A stretch of 22,974 bases of DNA from the NCBI GenBank assembly GCA_033557675.1, contig JAWQRM010000412.1, positions 1 through 22,974 on the forward strand. Reading direction: 5' to 3'. This document shows positions 1 to 9,799 of this stretch, one piece after another. Below the pieces are notes generated by a model that saw only the letters and a program-made list of their open reading frames with translations, had not been told where the DNA came from and searched no databases. Each line of letters opens with the position of its first letter. Within the stretch, counting starts at the first letter, position 1. The DNA is from Coptodactyla brooksi. Taxonomy: Eukaryota > Arthropoda > Insecta > Coleoptera > Scarabaeidae. Both the position numbers and the translations under genes were made by a program.

Positions 1-67
1 TCCCACTTTTATATTTTTATATATACTTTTTTTTTTTTTAAATGTTCTTTGAGAGATATATTTTTAT

Positions 68-73
<6 letters not shown>

Positions 74-112
<39 letters not shown>

Positions 113-140
113 CATAATATATATATATATATATATATAT
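74..140. repeat. (TA)n microsatellite, interrupted
   Basis: Two runs of alternating T and A (about 74-110 and 117-140) are split by a short AACATA interruption. It lies at the left edge of repeat array 1. Instability in length is expected. Confidence 0.95.
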
Positions 141-149
141 AACCTCCTT

Positions 150-2100
150 TGATTTATTTTAACCTGCCGTTAAATCTTGAAAAATATGCAACCAATCAAA
201 CAAATATGCCTTAAATAATCCCCAAAAGCAAGCGCATAAGGGTCAATATAAAGCTTACATTAAATTCACCTTTTTTTTATAAATAGATACATATATAAAT
301 AAAATACATATATAAAATAACATAAATTTCTCTCTAAAGCTTTCAAAATCTCTAACAATTTTCTATATAGAAAGAGAAGCAAGCTTGTTTTCAAATATTA
401 TAGCTTAAATAACCCCTCGGAACTAGTGCATAAGGATCAGTGTAAGCTAATGTTAAATTCGTCTACTTTTATATGTTCTAATATTTTAAATATACAAAAT
501 AATATAAATTTAAATTTATCTCTAAAATTTTCAAAATTTTTAACAATCTTTTATGCAGAAAAAAGACAGGTAAGTTCCTTTTTAAATCTTATACCTTAAA
601 CAACCCCTATAAACTAGCGAATAAAAGTTAATATAAAATTTACGTTAAATGTTCCTACTTTTATTGGTTTTAATATGTTAAATGTGCAAAATATACCTGA
701 AATAATCTAAACTTAACTTTATCGCTAAAACTTTCAAAACGTTTAATAATTTTCTAAGGAGAAAAGGAAACAGACAAGTTTCTTTTTTGATGTCAGTGAT
801 TTATTTTAATATTTTAAATGTACAAAGTACGTATATAAAATAATATAAATTTATCTCTAGAACTATCAAAGTTTCTAACAATTTCATATACAGAAAAGGA
901 GGCATAAAAAGTTTCTTTTTGAGTGGAACAAATTAAACAGCCTCTATTGACTAACGCATAAGGGTTAATATAAAGCTTATTTTAAATTCTCCTACTTTTA
1001 TTTGTTTTAATATTTTAAATGTACAAAATATACCTAAAATAATGTAAATTTAACTTTATCTCTTAAACTGTGGAAATGTTTAACAATTTTCTATGCAGAA
1101 AAAGGAAGGAAAAACAAGTTTCTTTTCAAATGTTAAATAACCCCTATGGACTAGTGCACAAGGGTCAGTATAAGATGACTTAAATTTGATTATAAGCTGT
1201 TAAATTCGTCTACTTTTATATGTTTTAATATTTCAAATACACAAAATAATATCAATTTAATATTTGACTCTAAAATTTTCAAAATTTCTAACAATTTTCT
1301 ATGTAAAAAAGGGGAGTATGTTAACACCCACAATTCATTGTAGAAGAATTGTTAGGAATTTTATTTTTTAAAGAAAGAAAGTTTCTCTGTCCGATAAAAA
1401 CATGATTTCTAACAATTTTTCTACATATAAAAAGATATAGGTAAGCTTTTTTTTTAAATCTCGGTAATACGTTTTAAATAATCCCTATTGACTAGTGCAT
1501 AAGGGTCAATATAAAGCTTATATTTAATTCGCCATATTTTATTTCTTTTAATGCTTTAAATGCACAAAATACATTTTTAAAATGATATAAAAGTATTTCT
1601 AAAATTTTAGAGATTTCTCATAATTTTTCTAAAATAACACCTATGTACTAGTGCGTAAGGCTCAATATAGAGTTTATGTTAAATTCTCCCGTTTTTGTTT
1701 GTTTTATTGTTTTAAACTATTTATTTCAATAATATACATTTAAATTTATCCCCAAAACTTATCGCTGTAATAGTAAACAACTAAATAAATACCAAAATAG
1801 TTCATTTTTATAAAGCAAACTTATTTATAAAACAACTCGATACGTAAAGAAAAATATTCGTTTATTAACACCCTGTATACCACTTGGTTGGTCGTAAACA
1901 GAACTAGTTGATTGCAAATTTTGTTTTCATTGTAGAAAAATTGCGGACTAGAAAATTATGCACTACGGACTAGTGCATTGGGGATAATATACAGCTGAAA
2001 TTCTCCTACTTTTATTCCTTTTAATGTTTTAAATGTAGAAAATACGCATCGTAAATAATATAACTTCAAATTCATCTCTAAAAACTTACCACTATAGCAC
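150..2100. repeat. Repeat array 1, upstream of the gene
   Basis: An AT-rich stretch without genes, built from diverged copies of the same units as intron 1. The marker motif CTAGTGCATAAGGGTCAA recurs, often degenerate, near 230, 423, 613, 952, 1151 and 1492, with a variant form (CTAGTGCGTAAGGCTCAA) at 1648 and a decayed copy at 1970. Copies are separated by similar AT-rich text (for example TTTTAATATTTTAAATGTAC). One complete composite unit is present: an 85-bp palindrome at 1340-1424, the first motif at 1492, the variant at 1648. I see no coding potential. Confidence 0.85.
1340..1424. repeat. 85-bp dyad-symmetric module, array 1 copy
   Basis: The left arm GTAGAAGAATTGTTAGGAA and right arm TTCTAACAATTTTTCTAC are inverted copies at the ends of an 85-bp block. 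The left arm carries one change from the consensus. The marker motif follows 67 bp later, the same spacing as in intron 1. Confidence 0.85.
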
Positions 2101-2762
2101 TAAAACATAGTATTTAGACATTTTTTGCAGAATGGGTAATAGCGCCACCTATAAGCAACGCATCCGTGCTCCAAAAGTCAACAATGAAGAAATCTGTACC
2201 CGAACAGTTTTAAAGCAATAATAACCTTGGACTTTGTAAAATCCACAGCGGTATCGAATTGCGATACCGAGAAGTTATCCGCGCGCGAAAGCAATAATAA
2301 AAATGAAATTGGGAGTTGGAGGGATTTTTATTTTTCCGAGCGACCGCGTCGCTACCTGGCAGCTCGAATTCTAAGCGAGCTACAGGAATTTTTAATACCT
2401 ACGGCAAACACAACCGAACGCAAATGTCAAAAATCTCGTTGTCAACAACTCGTCGCGACTCCGTCTCAAAAATAACACCCGGACCGGGGAACGATGGTCT
2501 CGAAAGTTGATTTTTAGCTCCCCACCACGTTCCGGCCGAAGAAAACGCGCCAGGTGGAGGTGAGCCGACGGAAAAAAGCCACTGGCATGACTCATACGGT
2601 CGGTAGACAGTCCGTGCAACTGCAGAATTGCATGTCGTGAGGATTTTCGGCGAGAGACGGACTTTTCAAATGTGCCTTATGCGAGATGAGGGCCCCGACG
2701 CACACGTCACGTTAGCGGCCGGCCGTACGTAACCTCCAGACGACGAAAAACAGGGGAAAACG
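2101..2762 (+). promoter_or_regulatory. Probable promoter and 5' UTR region, CpG-rich toward the gene
   Basis: Sequence changes abruptly here from AT-rich repeats to non-repetitive DNA, with CpG dinucleotides becoming frequent from about 2260 and dense by 2500-2760. I see no convincing TATA box, which suits a housekeeping gene. The transcription start cannot be fixed. Two short upstream ORFs (from 2227 and 2316) lie here and could be uORFs if transcribed; neither resembles a known protein. An in-frame TAA at 2730-2732 closes the Crag frame before its ATG. A non-coding exon further upstream is possible. Confidence 0.5.
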
Positions 2763-3063
2763 ATGGACGAACGCAGGGTGGCCGACTACTTTGTGATCGC
2801 GGGGCTCCCGGACGATCCGGAACTGCTCGACGACAGCGTACTGTCCGAGTCGGGCAACCTGAAGGCCGGACACAACCGGGCCCCCATAACCGACGTGGGA
2901 ATCGTGTTCCCGTCGCTGGGAGAAACAGTACCTGAGGATTTCGAGGTTATCGAACGTACGCCGACGGGCTTAAACGCAGATTTAAACCACGGCAGCTTGC
3001 GGAGCATCGAGTGCTACGTTTGCTATCGAAGGGGAAGGGATAAACCACCTTTGGTAGACATAG
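2763..3063 (+). CDS. Crag: Crag exon 1: start codon and first half of the MABP domain
   Basis: Encodes residues 1-100 plus the first base of Gly101. It opens with MDERRVADYFVIAGLPDD, the near-invariant DENND4 N-terminus, and continues into the MABP domain (ITDVGIVFP, TPTGLNADLNHGS, CYVCYRRGRDKPPLVDIG). MABP domains are membrane-associated modules shared by MVB12 and DENND4 proteins. The donor is ATAG|GTGAGA, leaving phase 1. Reading on past the donor gives a non-conserved tail ending at 3155 that comes from a repeat, so the exon stops at 3063. The start is chosen because an in-frame TAA lies at 2730 and the N-terminal sequence matches the family from this Met. Confidence 0.95.
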
Positions 3064-6000
3064 GTGAGATTTTTTACCAAAATGACCCCTATGGACTAGT
3101 GCATAAGGGTCAATATGGAACTTACTTCAAATTCGCGTACCTTTATGCATTTTAATGGTTTACAGGTACAAAGTATGTATTTAAAATGATATTAATGTAT
3201 CTCTAAAATGTTAAGAACTTCTGATAATTTTTCTAAAATAACCCCTATGAACTAGTGCATAAGGGTCAATATAAAACTGACTTTAAATAGCCTGAATTTT
3301 GTATTAATTGTAAAAAAAGTTGTTATGAATTTTATTTTTTAAACAAAGAAAGTTTCTCTGTCCAATAGAAACAAAATTCTCTGTCCAATAGAAACTCTGT
3401 CAATATAAAACTTATATTTAATTCACCTACCTTTATTTATTTTAATGTCTTAAATATACAAAATATATATTTAAAATGTATTTCTAAAATTTTAGAAATT
3501 TCTAATAATTTTTCTAATATAACTCCTATGTACTAGTGCGTAAGGCTCAATATAGAGCTTATGTTAAATTTGCCTGCTTTTATTTGTTTTCATGTTTTAA
3601 CCTATTTATTTTAATAACACAAATTTAAATTTATCTCTAAAACTTATCACTATAACACTAAACAATTAATTGTAGAAAAATTGTTAGGAATTTTATTTTT
3701 TAAACAAAGAAAGTTTCTCTGTCCGATAAAAACAAGATTTCTAACAAATTTTCTACATATAAAATGATATAAGTAAGCTTTTTTTTAACTTAGTAATACA
3801 TTTTGTATAACCCCTATTGGCTAGTGCATAAGGGTCAATATAAAACTTATTTTAAATTCAGCTACCTTTATTTATTTTAATGTCTTAAATATACAAAATA
3901 CATATTTAAAATGTATTTTTAAAATTTTTAAAATTTCTAATAATTTTTCTAAAATAACACCTATGTACTAGTGCGTAAGGCTCAATATGGAGCTTAGGTT
4001 AATATGCAACTTACTTTAAATTCACCCACCTTTATTTATTTTAATGTCTTAAATATACAAAATACACACATAAGGTTCAATATTGAACTTATGTTAAATT
4101 CGCTTTCTTTTAATGCTTTAAATGCACAAAATACATTTTTAAAATGATATAAAAGTGTTTCTAAATTTTTAGAAATTTCTAATAATTTTTCTAATATAAC
4201 TCCTATGTACCAGTGCCTAAGGCTCAATATGGAGCTTATGTTAAATTCTCCTGTTTTCATTTGTTTTAATGTTTTAAACTATTTATCTCAATAATATAAA
4301 TTTAAATTTATCTCCAAAACTTATCACTGTAACACTAAACAATTCGTTGTAGAAAAATTGTTAGGAATTTTATTTTTCAAACAAAGAAAGTTTCTTTGTC
4401 CGATAAAAACAAGATTTCTAACAATTTTTCTACATATAAAAAGATATAGGTAAGATATTTTTAATCTCGATAATACGTTTTAAATAACCCCTATTGACTA
4501 GTGCATAAGGGTCAATATAAAACTTATATTTAATTCGCCATATTTTATTTCTGTTAATACTTTAAATGCACAAAATACATTTTTAAAATGATATGAAAGT
4601 GTTTCTAAATTTTTAGAAATTTCTAATAATTTTTCTAATATAACTCCTATGTACTAGTGCGTAAGGCTCAATATAGAGTTTAGGTTAAATTTGCCTGTTT
4701 TTATTTGTTTTCATGTTTTAACCTTTAATATTTATTTTAATAATATAAATTTAAATTTATCTCTAAAATTTATCAGTATAACACTAAACAACTAAATAAG
4801 TACCAAAATAATTAGTTTTTAGGAAAGAAACTTAACGTATTACGTTCAAAACATAAAGAAAAAGATTTACATTTCTTAACATCCTATATAGCACTCAGCC
4901 AGTCCTAAACAGAACTAAACAATTGTAAATTTTGTATTTATCGTAGAAAAATTGTTAGAAATTTTATTTTTTAAAAAAGAAAGTTCCTTTGTTTAAAAAA
5001 TCTGTTTCTATGTGTTTTAATAATATAAACTTAAATTTATCTCTAAAACTTAATGTATTATGCTCAAAACATGAAGAAAAAGATTTACGTATGCTAGCAC
5101 CTTGTATGGCGCTCAGCTGGTCCTACACAGAACTAGTCAATAGTAAACTTTGTATTCATTGTAACAAAATGGTTAGGAATTTTATTTTTTAAACAAAGAA
5201 AGTTTCTTTGTCCGATAAAAACATGATTTCTAACAATTTTTCTACATATAAAAAGATAGAGGTAAGCTTTTTTAAACTTAGTAATATATTTTAAATAACC
5301 TCTATAGACTAGTGCATAAGAATCAATATAAAACTTATATTTAATTCGCCATATTTTATTTCTTTTAATGCTTTAAATGCACAAAATACATTTTTAAAAT
5401 GATATAAAAGTGTTTCTAAAATTTTAGAGATTTCTCATAATTTTTCTAAAATAACACTTATGTACTAGTGCGTAAGGCTCAATATAGAGCTTAGATTAAT
5501 ATACAACTTACTTTAAATTCACCCACCTTTATTTATTTTAATGTCTTAAATATACAAAATACACACATAAGGTTCAATATTGAACTTATGTTAAATTCGC
5601 TTGCTTTTATTTGTTTTAATGTTTTAAACTATTTATTTCAATAATATAAATTTAAATTTATCTCTAAAACTTATCACTATAACACTAAACAATTAATTGT
5701 AGAAAAATTGTTAGGAATTTTATTTTATAAACAAAGAAAGTTTCTTTGTTCGATAAAATCAAGATTTCTAACAAATTTTCTACATATACAGTGATATAAG
5801 TAAGCTTTTTTTTTAACTTAGTAATACATTTTATATAACCCCTATTGGCTAGTGCATAAGGGTCAATAGGGGTCAACTTGTATTTAATTCGCCATATTTT
5901 ATTTTTTTTAATGCTTTAAATGCACAAAATACATTTTTAAAATGATATAAAAGTGTTTCTAAATTTTTAGAAATTTCTAATAATTTTTCTAAAATTACTC

Positions 6001-9000
6001 CTATGCACTAGTGCGTCAGGCTCAATATAGAGTTTAGGTTAAATTTGCCTGCTTTTATTTGTTTTCATGTTTTAACCTATTTATTTTAATAACCCAAATT
6101 TAAATTTATATCTAAAACTTATCACCATAACACTAAACAGTTAACTGTAGAAAAATTGTTAGGAATTTTATTATTTAAACAAAAAAAGTTCCTTTATTCT
6201 ATAAAGACAAGATTTTTAACAAATTTTCTACATATAAAATGATACAAGTAATACATTTTATATAACCCCTATTCACTGCTGTATAAGGGTCAATATAAAA
6301 CTTACTTTAAATTCACCCACCTTTATTTATTTTAATGTCTTAAATATACAAAATACATATTTAAAATGTATTTCTAAAATTTTAAAAATTTCTAATAATT
6401 TTTCTAAAATAACACCTATGTACTAGTGCGTAAGGCTCAATATAGAGTTTAGGTTAAATTTGCCTGCTTTTATTTGCTTTAATGTTTTAAACTATTTATT
6501 TTAATAACACAAATTTAAATTTATCTCTATAAATAAACTTATCACTATAACACTAAACAATTAATTGTAGAAAAATTCTTAGGAATTTTATTTTTTAAAC
6601 AAAGAATGTTTCTCTGTTCAATAAAAACAAGATTTCTAACAATTTTTCTACATAATAAAAGATGTGGGTAAGCTTTTTTGAATCCTAGTAATACATTTTA
6701 AATAACGCCTATTGTTACTAAATTCACCCACCTTTATTTATTTTAATGTCTTAAATATACAAAATACATATTTAATATGTATTTCTAAAATTTTCAGAAT
6801 TTCTAATAATTTTCTATATAGAAATGCTGCTTTTATTTGTTTTCATGCTTTAAACTATTTATTTTATTAATATATATTTATATTTATCTCTAAAATTTAC
6901 CACTATAATACTAAAGAAGTAAATAAGTACCAAAATAATAAATTTTTATGAAAGAAACTTTTGAATCATGCTCAAAACGTAAAGAAAAAGATTTACATAT
7001 ATTAACACCCTGTATAGCATGCAGCTGAATTTTATTTTGTTAAACAAAGACAGTTCTTTGTTCAATAAAAACAAGATTTTTAACAATTTCTCTATACATA
7101 AAAAGATGTAGGTGAGATTTTTTTAATCTCGATAGTACTTTTTAAACAACCCTTATAGACTAGTTTATGTTAAATTCGCCTACATTCATTTGTTTTAATG
7201 TTTTCAATATACAAAATACGTATTTAAAATGATCTAAATGTGTTTCTAATTTTTTTTTCTAAAATTCCTAATAATTTTTCTAAAATAACCCTATGTACTA
7301 GTGCGCAAGGCTCAAAATAGAGCTTGTGTTAAATTCGTCCGCTTAAATTAATAATATAAATTTAAATTTATCTCTAAAACTTATCACTATAACACTAAAC
7401 AACTAAATAAGTTCCAAAATAATTAATTTATATGAAAGAAGCTCTCAATGTATTATGCCAAAAACGTAAAGAAAAACATTTACATATGTTGTTAACACCC
7501 TGTATAGTGCTCAGCTGGTTCTATAGAACTAATCGATTGTAAATTTTGCATTCATTGTAGAAAAATTGTTCAATTGTTTCTGTGTTCAATTTATCGAGCA
7601 AAGAAAAAATTTAAATGTACAAAATAGACATAAAATAATATAAATTTAATTTTATCTCTGAAACTTTCAAAACTTCTAGCAATTTTTTATATAAAAACTA
7701 ATGTTAAATTCTAATATCAAATACGTCTACTTTTATGTGCATCTCTAAAACTTTCAATATTTCTAATAATTTTATTATGTAGAAAAAGTGATAGATATGT
7801 TTATTTTTAGAAATTGGTAGTATACCTTAACTAACCCCTATGTACTAGTGCATAAGGTTCAATATAGAGCTTATGCTAAGTTCAGCTGCTTTTATTTGTT
7901 GTAATGTTTTAAACTGTTCTAAACAATTAAATAAGTACCAAAATAATTAGTTTTTTAACCTAAACAGAAATTATCAAAATTTTTATCACTTTATTAATTG
8001 TTTTGTTTTTAATTTTTCAAGGCGTTATGTACGAAGGTAAGGAGTTTCTGATGGCAGACGCGTCGGTCATCAAGGAAAGCGTAGGGCAGCACGTAGCGAA
8101 CGTGAACAATTCCACAGCGAACACGTTCATAACGTACAGGCGGGGCCAAGCCACGATGCCGTGCAACGCGCTTGTCGTCACTGACATATGCGTTGTGATC
8201 GCAAGCAAAGGTGAGTCGCCGCCTCACGCCTTCTGCTGCATCTACAAGAACTTGAACAAGGGTATCGTCGGCAGCGACGTGTTCCTCTGCTACAAGAAGT
8301 CCATGAACCGGGCGACGCTGCTCACCTACAAACCCGGTGTGCTGAGCAGGTGGGTCCTAGTGATTTTGAAATTATTACGCGATAAGGAACGTTTTGAGTA
8401 TGTTCTGAGTCATTATTAATTAAGTAGAACTAACTGTGTTTGCACAAAGCAATAAATACGATGAGTATTAATTTCTGGGGAATCAAGTGATTCAAAATTC
8501 TTCAAATAAATGACTAATATTATAACGGTGAGTTATGATAATAGTCACGGTTAAATTCCTCATTGAAAATCCTTTAAAATGAGCCCAAACTCAATGGGGT
8601 TATCTCCGTTAGTTTTCGAGATATGCGTAAAAGTTTTAAAAAACAAACGACTATCACAGGTGTGATTTCTTCGATTTTCCAGGTTATTATAAAAGATAGA
8701 TATGGAGTGTTACATATCAAATTAAAGGATTTTTTGTGAGGAATCCAAAAAGATCTGTTTGGATGACGAAATTTTAAATTCTGACAAACTTGGATATTAA
8801 ATATTAACTATATAAGCAGAATTTTTTTTGTACACAATCTGTATTATTAACCAATATATAGGATTATAAAAATTTAATATTTGCATTACAATTCAGTCGA
8901 CTTCATCTCAAAGTCAATTCTTACCTAACGTTTCTATCCGTAACGTACATTAACATTAAACATTTCTATTTCAAATGCATTTCATTTAATTCCTTATTGA

Positions 9001-9753
9001 AAACCCTTTAAAACGAGCCCAAACTCGATGGGGTTACCTCTGTTAGTTTCCGAGATAATCTTAAAAATTTTAAGAAACAAACGACTATCACCAGAGTTAT
9101 TACTTTGATTTTCTTGGTAATTGTAAAAGGTGGATATAGAGTGTGACATATCAAATTAAAGGATTTTTTGTGAGAAATCCAAAAAGATCTGTTTGGTTGG
9201 TGAAATTTTAAATTCAATTAATATATATCAATTAATTCAATTAATTTAAAGTATTAATATAATATTCTAAAATAAAATTTTTATCATTTTTTGTATATTT
9301 GGAAACTAGTTTTTATAAAGCGCGCCCGCGTACTTGTACGTTTGTAATAAAATTTGCGGAGCAAGAAAAAGAGGTTTTTTAATTATATTTTAGTAAACTT
9401 TAAATAATTATAACTCGCAAGACGGATACATCCGATTTTATTTACCTTTCTATAACTTCTATCCCATATCTCTTTCAAATTTAAACTTATTTACCACCAC
9501 CTCGTTGCAATTTAATTATGAAGCTTTAAATATGAAGAATTATGAAGCAGCTAGGTAGTTTAAATATGTTAGTATAAATAAGCGATACGAAGTACATATG
9601 AAGCTTGTTAATTCTAAATGAAATAAGTTATGTAAGGTAAATAAATTATATAAGTTCAAAAACAGCAATGAAATATTAGTATTTGTCAAAATATATTCTA
9701 TGGAATTGTTGTCATTGTTTGTCAAAATTTGAAATGTTGTGGGGTGTGGTGAA

Positions 9754-9799
<46 letters not shown>

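Larger units (their letters stand above)
3064..8021. repeat. Intron 1, filled by higher-order repeat array 2
   Basis: The 4958-nt phase 1 intron holds no gene. The first recognisable unit starts within about 25 nt of the exon 1 donor and the array persists to about 7930, some 90 nt before the exon 2 acceptor. Marker motif A (CTAGTGCATAAGGGTCAA) begins at 3096, 3252, 3821, 4498, 5309, 5849, about 6276 (decayed) and 7845. Marker B (CTAGTGCGTAAGGCTCAA) begins at 3533, 3968, about 4211, 4654, 5465, 6008, 6423 and 7298. A to B spacing in the complete units is 147-159 bp. Six intact 85-bp palindromes lie between a B and the next A. Decayed pieces occur near 3310, 4943, 7025 and 7558. Short ORFs here are repeat-derived and are not genes. 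Confidence 0.9.

Noticed and set aside
2227..2475. 82-residue ORF upstream of the gene
   Set aside because: No family resemblance, lies in the likely 5' UTR or promoter and is closed by its own stop. At most a uORF.
3064..3155. Extension of exon 1 past 3063
   Set aside because: The tail is translated repeat-array sequence, and a good donor plus family alignment end the exon at 3063.
4036..5876. Several 60-75 residue ORFs in intron 1
   Set aside because: All fall in repeat units, with AT-driven composition and no conserved motif.
3082..7870. CRISPR-like array of regularly spaced repeats
   Set aside because: Eukaryotic intron, long irregular spacing, diverged repeats, and the 'spacers' are themselves repeats.
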